Below are positions 54,903 through 63,040 of a stretch of DNA of 64,000 nucleotides, piece by piece (within the stretch, counting starts at the first letter, position 1; every line of letters starts with the position of its first letter). The notes beneath the pieces are model-generated. The model was given only the letters and a program-made list of their open reading frames with translations, was not told the DNA's origin and searched no databases. This stretch comes from Xylanibacter ruminicola Ga6B6. GTDB lineage: Bacteria; Bacteroidota; Bacteroidia; Bacteroidales; Bacteroidaceae. The DNA lies in assembly GCF_000687715.1 (NCBI RefSeq), contig NZ_JHXD01000016.1, positions 1 to 64,000 on the forward strand, given 5' to 3'. Both the position numbers and the translations under genes were made by a program.

Positions 54903-56966
54903 TTATTTTACAGATACACTCATCACTTTTCCATCCTCTGGAGCTAGATACCAATTAGTAGAGCTTACAGGATTCTCGCCCCAGTTATTAAACTGCTTAT
55001 AAGCATCCTTAATACAGGTCTTCTCTATAGGATACTTGAAATCGCTAGGAATCATGATACCATGAGGATCCTCGCCCTTTTGCGACATCTTAACATCGTA
55101 ATCCTGAGTCTTATTGTAGATATACACCTGCTTAGAGAAATCTGTAAAACTGAACGAAGGATCGACTGTAATTACTTCTGAAACAGGCTCGTAGTTCTTG
55201 GTCTGGGTATTGATAAACGTCGAGAGATTGGTAACGTTAAACAATGCGTGAATCTCGGTGTTCTCATTCAATGTCTGACCATTGATATTGCGAAGATAAA
55301 GTTCATCGTATGCACCACAGGCAACTACAGAGTACTTAACCTGTGAAATATTCAGGCGCTCGGCCTTGATTACAACGTCATTCATATCATAGTCACCAAG
55401 TTTGCGATCCTCGAAGCAGAAAGTATACACATTACTATTAATCTCATGGGCAGCATCAACCTCTTTCAGGCCACCATTAATTTCTACTATTATATCTACG
55501 AAGTTAACATCACTTCCGTCTTCAAACATCATATATGCTTTTTGGTTTGCACCAAAGATGGCAGCACGAGGGTCATTCAGCAACATACCTTTATCTACAG
55601 CCTCGTTAAACTTCGGATACTGATTAATCTGCTCGTTCAAACGACCATCAGCATATACCTCGCCATTTTCAATTTTAGCATATGATTTATTAGCATAGTT
55701 TGTTCCGTTATAGCCAGTAATATCGTTATTTGGCATATAAGGATCTTTATAGTCGTTCTTATTCTTTCTTAGCATAAAGCCTATATAATAGCCTGCAGGA
55801 ATTGTGAAGCCCTGCACTTCAAGATCAGTAGTAGGACTACTCGTCACATCACCGAAATAAGGCAGAACATATTCATGAACCTTAAAGAATTCACCATTAC
55901 CACTAGCGGTGCCGCTTGCTTCCTTTGTCTGCTTACCATCAACACACTTGAACTTAGGCAGGTTCTTTAGGAAAGTAAGTTGCTCTTCCTCTGACTTACC
56001 CTCCAACTCGCTTGGTTTAAAATAATAATAATACAAGGCTACACTAGAATAATCCGTAGTTTGTATCTGAACAGGCGTCAATGTGATAGGAGCTTTTCCA
56101 TCAGCAACCAGGTAATTTTTAGTCAGCTGATATACTGGAGAATTACGAATGATCTCCAAATTTTCTTTTTTATGAGTATCATCACGTCCAAATCTTCCAC
56201 CAACATCTTTCAAGATCGTCTCCAACCCTTGCTTCTCCGCATCGGTTATTGTAACCTCACGGAAAATGGTCTGTCTTTCAACTTTCCAAGTATCATTACC
56301 ACCTTCATTATTAAACATCCAGATGCGCTCATTGTTCCAATTGCTGTTCAGCCAAGGATTAATGCTGGCATCTTCACCATCCTGTCCAGCCTTTTGAGCA
56401 CGGATAGCATTATATGAGAGAGCTGAATTTCTGTATTTCATCTTCAAGCCGCTTGTAGCTGGGAAAGCAGGAAGATCATATGCTGCTCTTGTGCGGGCCT
56501 GGGCTACTTTCCGGAAAGTAACTTGAGCATCGCCTGCCTTGAAACCTGCTATATAGTAGATTCCTTTACTATCAACGCAAGCAGCTACCAACTCAGTATA
56601 TTCGGCAGGGCAGTCGTATGTCAACGCAACAGATTGGCCTTTACTGGTTGTGGCCTCGTTCAGCACACGGGCATCCTCGTTAAAGTAAGGAGCTTCTGTC
56701 AAAATCTGAACTTTTGCGATGTCACTCATTGGAGCATCAGCTGTGATTGTAACTGTATACTTGGTTGTAGAACTCCAATCCTGATTGGGACTGAAGGTAG
56801 TTCCAAAAACATTAGCAACGTTGGCATCAATCTCAGCTTGAGTTACCTCGTTGTTTGTTGGGGTTGGGTCTGGGGTTGGATCGGGAGTTGGCTCCGGTGC
56901 ATCAAAACCCTTTGTACAGCTGGATAATACTAATCCAAAAACTGCAATAGATAATAACTTTTTCAT
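54903..56966 (-). CDS. LruC/DUF4842-type lipoprotein, 687 aa
   Basis: Same plan as its neighbour: lipobox VLSSC, a Pro/Asp/Thr linker (PEPTPDPTPDPTPT), DGSDVNFVDIIVEINGG and FEDRKLGDYDMNDVVIKAE near residues 530-550, and a nearly matching C-terminus (DPHGIMIPSDFKYPIEKTCIKDAYK). The signal peptides are almost the same, while the middle domains (about 60-430) differ strongly. This looks like duplication followed by divergence of the exposed part. Function unknown; probably a surface lipoprotein. Confidence 0.82.
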   Translation of the reverse strand: MKKLLSIAVFGLVLSSCTKGFDAPEPTPDPTPDPTPTNNEVTQAEIDANVANVFGTTFSPNQDWSSTTKYTVTITADAPMSDIAKVQILTEAPYFNEDARVLNEATTSKGQSVALTYDCPAEYTELVAACVDSKGIYYIAGFKAGDAQVTFRKVAQARTRAAYDLPAFPATSGLKMKYRNSALSYNAIRAQKAGQDGEDASINPWLNSNWNNERIWMFNNEGGNDTWKVERQTIFREVTITDAEKQGLETILKDVGGRFGRDDTHKKENLEIIRNSPVYQLTKNYLVADGKAPITLTPVQIQTTDYSSVALYYYYFKPSELEGKSEEEQLTFLKNLPKFKCVDGKQTKEASGTASGNGEFFKVHEYVLPYFGDVTSSPTTDLEVQGFTIPAGYYIGFMLRKNKNDYKDPYMPNNDITGYNGTNYANKSYAKIENGEVYADGRLNEQINQYPKFNEAVDKGMLLNDPRAAIFGANQKAYMMFEDGSDVNFVDIIVEINGGLKEVDAAHEINSNVYTFCFEDRKLGDYDMNDVVIKAERLNISQVKYSVVACGAYDELYLRNINGQTLNENTEIHALFNVTNLSTFINTQTKNYEPVSEVITVDPSFSFTDFSKQVYIYNKTQDYDVKMSQKGEDPHGIMIPSDFKYPIEKTCIKDAYKQFNNWGENPVSSTNWYLAPEDGKVMSVSVK

Positions 56967-57007
56967 AAGCGTCAAATGTTTAATCGATTAAATTGTTTAT
57001 TCTTCTG

Positions 57008-57015
57008 CAAATATA
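57008..57015 (-). promoter_or_regulatory. -7 box of the second LruC gene
   Basis: TATATTTG on the minus strand, 41 bases before the ATG at 56966, the same distance as for the paralogue. No -33 element is clear. Confidence 0.5.
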
Positions 57016-57093
57016 CAAAAAGTTACCCTAAATGAAAAGAAAAAGCCTACGAATCTTTTAAAATTAACTTTTATTATAATTATACATTATTGT

Positions 57094-59250
57094 TTACTCA
57101 CGCAATTTCACCCAATACACAGTTCCCGTCATTTTATGCTGACTCTTAAAGCGGTATTCTGGACGATTCAAGAAGGCACCTATTTTACGGAAGGTATTAC
57201 TTTCTTCCTTGTAGCCTTTAAACGATTGTTTCAAGATGGCGGAGATATCCTTAAGCGACATCCATTGAGCATCAGAATCGTTGTCTACAGGACGCTGCAA
57301 CACTGCCATCAACATCTCGCCAAGACCACTAAGTTGCTGATAACTAAGGTTTCGCTGTATCAGTTGCTGTTCCTGTTCGCGAGTAGGCCAATAACGTTCG
57401 CCGTTATGAATTTCGTGTAGTAATTGAGCGTAGAGCTGAGGGTAATCCACAGGTGTTCTAAAGTCAACATCACCCTCAACCATCACACAGATAAAACGGC
57501 GGGCACCACTAGGATCGGTCAATGGCAACATCTCGTTAGTGGTACCAATGAACGATGCAAAACGTCGATGTTCCGAATAAGCCTTTCCGTACGGAGGACG
57601 ATATTTCAAATCGGCTGTAGATACTAAATATTTTAATACAATCTGTTGACGCTGGGTTATCTTATCAAACTCGTCGAGATTAATCAAGCCAAACGACGTC
57701 AGACCTAAGTTCAAGTCGGTCTCGTTCTTAAAATTGATGCGATCATTATAGTAATCGCGCAACTGCTGGGGAAGTAAAATTCTACAGAACGATGATTTAC
57801 CACATCCCTGGCGACCAATCAACAGTGGCACCAACGAGTTACCTGTAAGTTGACCTTTACCCATCCACATGGCCACCATCGAACGCATCCACAGATGGAA
57901 CAGTGCAGGCCATTCCTCGTAACTGGTTGGGATGCGACGAGACAAGGCCTCTACCCTATCCTTACCATCCCACTTGGGCAGACTATCCAGATACTCGTTC
58001 AATGGATCGTAAAGCTCGATATCATCCGAATTCACATAACGACGAATATCTTTATCCCAACATTTAATGCCTTGACGTAACGCTCTCATTGTAATAGAGT
58101 TACGAGCCTCCTCTGTTAAGTCACGAAAAGAGAATCCAATGCCAGTACGCTCTCTAAATTCAGCCACGCCACGCATCACATTTTTACGAATCTCGTAGTT
58201 CTCGTTCAGAAACAAATCTATCTTCATCGTCAACAGTGTTTCCTGTGGTATATTCTTCTCTGGTTTATAGCCATTACGCTCCTGATAGCGCTTAACCACC
58301 TGAGGTCGATACACATTATCGAACACCTTATTTATTAGCAGGTCATCGTCGCCAATAGCGTAAGTACGATAACGAGCCATACGCTTAGCTATAGCCATCG
58401 GAATACCTGTTTCCAAACAGTGGACAGCCAATCTAGTTAGCAGCTCGTGCTCCAAATCCTCACCTTCCAATCCTTCGCATTCATCGTAGGCCTTACTCAG
58501 ATTAAACTCAAAGATATGGTGCATGGTAAAGTAACGACTCTGTCCTGATAACTCGTCATCTTTTTCAAGCGTCGATGGGCGTACCAACGACAGCGTCAGA
58601 TTAGGCTTTTCGGCACGGGCATAAAAGGGGATGGCCAGTGGATTGAACACCGCCTTGGCATCTGTACTTATATAACAAGCACGATCCAAGCGTGGTTCCA
58701 GCTTTTCGACAGTCACACCCAATTGGGCATTATAAGCCAGACGGGCTCGTTCATACAGATTCTCATGGAAATCGGCTATCTCATTGGGCTCCGTTGGCAA
58801 CGGATAATTGGTGTCTTTGTTGCGATCACTGGGAAACAGTTCACCCTTACAAATGATTTTTACGCTACGCCCAGAAGCGCCCACAAATGCCATCAGTGTT
58901 TGAGGCACTTCGCCAGCACCAGTACGGATGGCATCAGCCTCATCATAACCTGTTAGGTTATTCACCTCCAACAGCACCAAGCCAGTATAACCCAAGGTTA
59001 AACGTTGGTGGTTACGGTTCTCCATTTCTGATGCAAAACAGATACGCGGTAGTTTGGCAATGGTCATATCTGCACCACTCACCGAGCCATCTGCTTGGCG
59101 AGTCAAGTCGAACACAGGATAGAGTCGGCGCAGTTCATCTACCACCTGGCGATATTCATTACCGCCAATCATTTCTACGATATCCGTCAGTTCAAGCACA
59201 CGCAGTGTTTCGGTCTGGCGATAGTTTTTTATAAGGGTTATCTTTGTCAT
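57094..59250 (-). CDS. BT4734-like N-terminus plus VapE helicase and DUF3874-like C-terminus, 718 aa
   Basis: Residues about 45-200 align in style with the BT4734/VirE N primase family, but the metal motif reads LLEVNN (93-98) rather than DxD, and SVKIICKG (129-136) replaces the SxH region. Residues 400-620 are a VapE-type P-loop helicase with Walker A GRQGCGKS (479-486), Walker B LINLDEFD (522-529), sensor GTTNE (569-573) and a likely arginine finger in GARRF. The end (640-718) resembles DUF3874. Proteins like this replicate mobile elements, yet no integrase or relaxase is here. The start codon is the ATG at 59250, and a repeat array precedes it. Confidence 0.8.
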   Translation of the reverse strand: MTKITLIKNYRQTETLRVLELTDIVEMIGGNEYRQVVDELRRLYPVFDLTRQADGSVSGADMTIAKLPRICFASEMENRNHQRLTLGYTGLVLLEVNNLTGYDEADAIRTGAGEVPQTLMAFVGASGRSVKIICKGELFPSDRNKDTNYPLPTEPNEIADFHENLYERARLAYNAQLGVTVEKLEPRLDRACYISTDAKAVFNPLAIPFYARAEKPNLTLSLVRPSTLEKDDELSGQSRYFTMHHIFEFNLSKAYDECEGLEGEDLEHELLTRLAVHCLETGIPMAIAKRMARYRTYAIGDDDLLINKVFDNVYRPQVVKRYQERNGYKPEKNIPQETLLTMKIDLFLNENYEIRKNVMRGVAEFRERTGIGFSFRDLTEEARNSITMRALRQGIKCWDKDIRRYVNSDDIELYDPLNEYLDSLPKWDGKDRVEALSRRIPTSYEEWPALFHLWMRSMVAMWMGKGQLTGNSLVPLLIGRQGCGKSSFCRILLPQQLRDYYNDRINFKNETDLNLGLTSFGLINLDEFDKITQRQQIVLKYLVSTADLKYRPPYGKAYSEHRRFASFIGTTNEMLPLTDPSGARRFICVMVEGDVDFRTPVDYPQLYAQLLHEIHNGERYWPTREQEQQLIQRNLSYQQLSGLGEMLMAVLQRPVDNDSDAQWMSLKDISAILKQSFKGYKEESNTFRKIGAFLNRPEYRFKSQHKMTGTVYWVKLRE

Positions 59251-59277
59251 ATTGCTATTGATGATTAATTACGGATG

Positions 59278-59285
59278 CAAAGATA
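59278..59285 (-). promoter_or_regulatory. -7 box of the VapE gene
   Basis: TATCTTTG on the minus strand, 27 bases before the ATG. The -33 region is A-rich without a clear TTTG. The repeat array begins 43 bp further upstream. Confidence 0.55.
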
Positions 59286-59327
59286 ATAAAAAAAATTTAG
59301 ATATTAAAGAAAAATATAGCAAAATTG

Positions 59328-59639
59328 ATGTCATAACGTCATATTTATTATAAAAGACTGATTAACAGATATTTAAATCATGACATCATGATGTCATATT
59401 ATTAAGTATGATGTCATATTACACTCCAAGAGGTAAGTGTTTCATCTTGTTTCATCGGAAGGAACATAGTGTTTCGCCTAAGGAAACACTGTGTTTCTCC
59501 GCATGTAACACTATGTTCCGTGTATTTCGACAGCTATTAAACTACCCTATATGACGTTAAGATAATTGATTTCATATAATGTCATCATTTATAAATCACT
59601 AAATATCAATAAGTTATTTCAGAAATGACATTATGACAT
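59328..59639. repeat. Array of ATGACAT/ATGTCAT motifs between the VapE and DUF6078 genes
   Basis: Seven copies of ATGTCAT or its complement ATGACAT: 59328-59334, 59380-59386, 59391-59397, 59411-59417, 59579-59585, 59625-59631 and 59633-59639. Two near copies with CG in place of CA/TG are 59336-59342 and 59551-59557. One pair forms a perfect 18-bp palindrome, ATGACATCATGATGTCAT (59380-59397). ATGATGTCATATTA is repeated 20 bp apart (59388-59401, 59408-59421), and ATGACATT is in tandem at 59625-59640. No coding ORF fills this 449-bp region. It looks like binding sites or iterons. Confidence 0.75.
59438..59519. repeat. Nested dyad and TGTTTC repeats at the centre of the array
   Basis: GGAACATAGTGTT (59461-59473) and AACACTATGTTCC (59507-59519) are a perfect 13-bp inverted repeat. 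Inside lies GAAACAC-T-GTGTTTC (59483-59497). To the left, TGTTTCATC occurs twice, at 59438-59446 and 59448-59456. TGTTTC or its complement appears five times in 60 bp. The structure could extrude as a cruciform or be bound by a dimer. Confidence 0.75.
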
Positions 59640-59644
59640 TAAAA

Positions 59645-59676
59645 TTTGGATATTTCACAGAAAATTTGTAACTTTG
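59645..59676 (+). promoter_or_regulatory. Promoter of the DUF6078-type gene
   Basis: TTTG (59645-59648), a 20-bp spacer and TAACTTTG (59669-59676) match the consensus. The -33 element begins 6 bases after the last ATGACAT copy, so a protein bound to the array could control this promoter. Confidence 0.75.
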
Positions 59677-59699
59677 CACCAACAAAACAACCATACTAT

Positions 59700-60134
59700 A
59701 TGAATAAAGAAGAATGCCTCCGTGCGCAAGCTGCACATAACTTACCGTGTTTTATACACGAGTGTCCACTACACCAGACCTGTCTGCACTGGCTAACAGG
59801 TCAATACTATGGTAGCGACTTCCATGTAGTTACCAGTGTTAATCCTTACTACCCCAACGTGAACTCACTGCAATGCACCTTGTATCAAAAGGATGAGATT
59901 GTTACCTACGCCATCGGCATTAAGCACATTTTTGATGACATTCCCTATCCTATTGCACGTATTGTTAAGAAACGCCTCATCGCACTCTTTTCGCGTAAGC
60001 GTTTCTACGAGTATCGCAACGGCACACGTCCCATTCCTCCAAAAGACCAACAGCACATTGCCCGTATCTTCCACGAAGAAGGTTGGGATGGAGAAATCCG
60101 CTACGACGATTGGAAAGAAGACTATCAGTGGTAA
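59700..60134 (+). CDS. DUF6078-type cysteine-rich small protein, 144 aa
   Basis: The N-terminal 30 residues hold a Cys cluster (Cys5, and three more in LPCFIHECPLHQTC) that could bind metal. The rest is basic and aromatic (KKRLIALFSRKRFYEYRNGTRP), suggesting nucleic acid contact. The composition resembles a Bacteroidota family I know as DUF6078, whose function is unknown. The ATG at 59700 is chosen, since the longer frame starts in the promoter. It is divergent from the VapE gene across the repeat array. Confidence 0.7.
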   Translation: MNKEECLRAQAAHNLPCFIHECPLHQTCLHWLTGQYYGSDFHVVTSVNPYYPNVNSLQCTLYQKDEIVTYAIGIKHIFDDIPYPIARIVKKRLIALFSRKRFYEYRNGTRPIPPKDQQHIARIFHEEGWDGEIRYDDWKEDYQW

Positions 60135-60155
60135 GATAAAAAAAACAACTAATTA

Positions 60156-60187
60156 TTTGGATTTTTGCTCACATAATCGTACCTTTG
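60156..60187 (+). promoter_or_regulatory. Promoter of the UbiA-family gene; predicted leaderless start
   Basis: TTTG (60156-60159), a 20-bp spacer and TACCTTTG (60180-60187) are a full consensus match. The ATG is at 60193, where transcription itself should begin. Confidence 0.75.
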
Positions 60188-60192
60188 CAGCA

Positions 60193-61071
60193 ATGATACA
60201 TTATATACGACTGATACGACCATTGCAGTGGCTCAAAAACGTGTTTGTATTTGCGCCCATATTCTTCAGCACCAACCTGTTGAAGCCAGAATTCTTTTGG
60301 CCAACGTTAGTAGTGTTTGCATCGTTCTGTTTGATATCAAGCTCTATCTACTGTTTCAACGACCTGAAGGATGTAGAGGCTGATCGTCAGCATCCCAAGA
60401 AATGTCATCGCCCCATAGCGTCAGGCAAAGTGTCGGTGATGGGAGGATATGCGATGATGATACTATGCACCATTGGTGCGTTAGCCATTCTGCCATTGGC
60501 ACAGAGTGAAAATACCCCCTACCTCTACGCCATCATTATTGGTTATTGGCTGATGAATATTGGTTACTGTCTGAAGCTAAAGCAGTTTGCTATCCTCGAC
60601 GTATCGATTATTGCCATAGGTTTTGTGATGCGTGTATTAGTTGGAGGTATCGCTACGGATATCTACATTTCGCATTGGCTGGTGATGATGACTTTCCTTG
60701 TAACACTGTTCCTGGCCTTTACGAAACGTAATGACGATTATCGTATTTATGAGCAAACAGGCACCAAGCCTCGCGTATCGATTACTGGTTACAACAAGAC
60801 CTTTATCAACGAGGCAACAGCCATCATCGCCTCTGTTACTCTGGTGTGTTACATCATGTACACCATGTCGCCAGAGGTTATTCATCGCTTAGGCACCCGC
60901 TATGTGTATCTCACATCAGGCTGGGTATTGGCAGGCTTACTACGCTATCTGCAGAATATGATTGTGTTCGGACTAAGTGGCAGTCCTACCAAGTCGTTAG
61001 TAAAGGATCATTTCGTACAGTTCTGTATCCTTGGCTGGATAGCTTCATTCTTCGTCATTATCTATCTGTAA
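60193..61071 (+). CDS. UbiA-family prenyltransferase, 292 aa
   Basis: An integral membrane protein with about eight segments. The first Asp-rich motif is NDLKDVEADRQHP, and the early RPLQWLKNVFVFAPIFFS sequence resembles decaprenyl-phosphate phosphoribosyltransferase-like UbiA proteins. It probably transfers a group to or from a polyprenyl phosphate; the substrate is uncertain. The ATG at 60193 lies only 6 bases after the -7 box, and a longer frame runs back into the previous gene. nth begins one base after its stop. Confidence 0.85.
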   Translation: MIHYIRLIRPLQWLKNVFVFAPIFFSTNLLKPEFFWPTLVVFASFCLISSSIYCFNDLKDVEADRQHPKKCHRPIASGKVSVMGGYAMMILCTIGALAILPLAQSENTPYLYAIIIGYWLMNIGYCLKLKQFAILDVSIIAIGFVMRVLVGGIATDIYISHWLVMMTFLVTLFLAFTKRNDDYRIYEQTGTKPRVSITGYNKTFINEATAIIASVTLVCYIMYTMSPEVIHRLGTRYVYLTSGWVLAGLLRYLQNMIVFGLSGSPTKSLVKDHFVQFCILGWIASFFVIIYL

Positions 61072-61072
61072 G

Positions 61073-61708
61073 ATGAAAAAGAAAGAAAGATACGACCTGA
61101 TTTTGGGGCATTTCCGCGAAAAAATGCCGTTGGTAACTACCGAGTTAGACTTTGGTAGTACCTTCCAACTGCTAGTGGCTGTGGTACTGAGTGCGCAATG
61201 TACAGACAAGCGCATCAATCAGGTAACGCCCGATTTGTTTGCCCACTACCCCGACGCCCAGTCGATGGCAAAGGCTGAAGAAGAGGATATCTTTGAATGG
61301 ATTAGGAGCGTATCGTATCCTAACGCCAAGGCAAAACACTTGGTAGAAATGGCTCGTGTACTGATGGAGAAGTTTAATGGCGAGGTACCAAGCACGCTCG
61401 ACGAACTATTAACACTGCCTGGTGTTGGCCGCAAAACAGCCAATGTGATTCAAAGCGTAGCTTTCGGCAAGGCCACCTTAGCTGTTGACACTCATGTTTT
61501 CCGTGTGGCCCATCGCTTAGGTTTGGTAAGCAAGAGCGACAACACCCCATATAAAGTAGAAATGGCGCTCACAAAGTATATTCCCGAAGAGGATATACCT
61601 AATGCTCACCACTGGCTTTTGCTACATGGCCGCTACGTTTGCACAGCGAGAAAGCCCCACTGTGAGAAATGCGAAATAGAAAAATACTGTGCTAAGATTA
61701 TTTCTTAG
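61073..61708 (+). CDS. nth: Endonuclease III, 211 aa
   Basis: A base-excision DNA glycosylase/lyase for oxidised pyrimidines. The helix-hairpin-helix LPGVGRKTANVI contains the catalytic Lys, and VDTHVFRVAHRLGL contains the Asp. The C-terminal cluster C-x6-C-x2-C-x5-C is intact and binds 4Fe-4S. It starts one base after the UbiA-family gene, so they are cotranscribed. Its end overlaps the converging gene by 11 bp. Confidence 0.95.
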   Translation: MKKKERYDLILGHFREKMPLVTTELDFGSTFQLLVAVVLSAQCTDKRINQVTPDLFAHYPDAQSMAKAEEEDIFEWIRSVSYPNAKAKHLVEMARVLMEKFNGEVPSTLDELLTLPGVGRKTANVIQSVAFGKATLAVDTHVFRVAHRLGLVSKSDNTPYKVEMALTKYIPEEDIPNAHHWLLLHGRYVCTARKPHCEKCEIEKYCAKIIS

Positions 61709-62135
61709 GAGCGTTACGCTGCTGACCTAATTTACGGAAAGCGCGACGATGGAACTTATCCTCGGCAATAATCGTTCCTATTACCTTTGAAGCAGGAAGT
61801 ACACGTAAGAACTTATTATGATAGGTCTGAGCTATCTGCTTCAACTCAATCTCCAACTGGTCGCGACGCTGTACAGCACGCTTGCACGAAGCCTCATCAT
61901 GGGGCAACTTAAAGAGTTCATGCATCTTATTATAAACTACACGCTGCTTCTGTTGCATCTCACGATACAATGGAAAGAACTTAGCGGCCTCTTCGTTAGT
62001 AAGACCAGCTTCGGTAGTGATATACTGCTCTAAGTCAGCCTGAAACTTCTCAGGTGAGAACTTCTGTTGTTCCTCGGCTGAAGCACCAAGCACAACCATC
62101 AACATCAAGACAGCGAATACAAGTAGTTTTTTCAT
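61698..62135 (-). CDS. Small periplasmic helical protein, Spy/CpxP-like, 145 aa
   Basis: A signal peptide (cut near ASAE, residue 20) is followed by a helical, strongly charged protein with QKFSPEKFQADLEQYI and LTNEEAAKFFPLYREMQ. The pattern recalls periplasmic Spy/CpxP-like stress proteins and the last gene of many Bacteroidota sigma/anti-sigma operons. Function is inferred from this context. It follows the anti-sigma-like gene by 13 bases and overlaps nth tail-to-tail by 11 bp. Confidence 0.75.
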   Translation of the reverse strand: MKKLLVFAVLMLMVVLGASAEEQQKFSPEKFQADLEQYITTEAGLTNEEAAKFFPLYREMQQKQRVVYNKMHELFKLPHDEASCKRAVQRRDQLEIELKQIAQTYHNKFLRVLPASKVIGTIIAEDKFHRRAFRKLGQQRNAPKK

Positions 62136-62148
62136 CTTTCAAATACTT

Positions 62149-62511
62149 TTAATTTTCAGCTAAGTAAGCATAGATTTCGTGATTATCGAGCATCATATAG
62201 TCGACAGCCTCATCCATATACTCTTCATTATCAGACTGTTGTACATGGTTCTCAACCTTAGCTTGAACAGAAGTAGCAGGCGACACCTCAGTCTTCGACT
62301 GCCACATCCAAGCAGCTCCTGCAACCAATAAAGCACACACGCTGGCAGCCGCATAGAATACGGGGCGCATAAATACAGACTTGGCACGACGCTTTGGCTG
62401 CTCGGGCAGATTCTGCAACACCTGGGCAGTCAGATTATCAAAATAACCTTCCGGAACACGGAACGGATTCCGTTTTCCAACCTTTTCCTGTATGTACATT
62501 TCTTCGTTCAT
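62149..62511 (-). CDS. Probable anti-sigma membrane protein, 120 aa
   Basis: A short cytoplasmic N-terminus with KRNPFRVPEGYFDNLTAQVL, one membrane segment (about residues 50-69) and an acidic periplasmic tail. This layout, directly after an ECF sigma gene in Bacteroidota, is typical for a regulator that holds the sigma factor. It lacks a recognisable zinc anti-sigma motif. It begins 31 bases after the sigma gene and is followed after 13 bases by the periplasmic protein. Confidence 0.7.
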   Translation of the reverse strand: MNEEMYIQEKVGKRNPFRVPEGYFDNLTAQVLQNLPEQPKRRAKSVFMRPVFYAAASVCALLVAGAAWMWQSKTEVSPATSVQAKVENHVQQSDNEEYMDEAVDYMMLDNHEIYAYLAEN

Positions 62512-62542
62512 CGTATATATGACGTATTGATATTCAAATAGT

Positions 62543-63040
62543 TTAATCGCGCGACTTAAAAAATTCTGTAATCTTTTTCACCGCAATATGATAGGACGCT
62601 TTCAATGCTCCCTCCGACGTATCAAGCAGCTGACTGATGTCGCTGTATTTCATCTCCTCAAAGTATCGCAACTGGAACACCGTACGCTGCACATCGGGTA
62701 ACTGAGACACAGCCTGCTGCAGCATGGCCTCGGTCTCGTTACCATCAAAATAGTCATCGGCCAGCAGCGAGTTGGCAACCGACAAATCATCAGAGGTAGC
62801 TGAGCCCAGGTGTTTATTGCGACGCAGGAAGTCGAGACTCTCGTTGATAGCTATTCTCGACAGCCAGGTAGAAATCTTCGACTCGCCATGAAAATTATCA
62901 AAGCCATTCCATGCTTTCAGAAAAGTATTCTGAAGCACGTCGTTGGCATCGTCGTGGGTAAGCACGATGCGACGTATCTGCCAGTACAGCTGTTCGCTAT
63001 ATTCGCGTACTATCGACTCGAACTCCCTTCGCTTATCCAT
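62543..63040 (-). CDS. ECF-type sigma-70 factor, 165 aa
   Basis: Region 2 includes DANDVLQNTFLKAWNGFDNF, and region 4 has a helix-turn-helix in FEEMKYSDISQLLDTSEGALKASYHIAVKKI. It directs polymerase to a stress regulon. It overlaps the end of the L,D-transpeptidase gene by 31 bp and precedes the anti-sigma-like gene, so the four genes form a unit. No promoter of its own was found, although one could lie inside the transpeptidase gene. Confidence 0.92.
   Translation of the reverse strand: MDKRREFESIVREYSEQLYWQIRRIVLTHDDANDVLQNTFLKAWNGFDNFHGESKISTWLSRIAINESLDFLRRNKHLGSATSDDLSVANSLLADDYFDGNETEAMLQQAVSQLPDVQRTVFQLRYFEEMKYSDISQLLDTSEGALKASYHIAVKKITEFFKSRD

Noticed and set aside
59328..59639. CRISPR array
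   Set aside because: The repeats are 7-18 bp, in both orientations and irregularly spaced, with no spacers of uniform size and no cas genes in the window.
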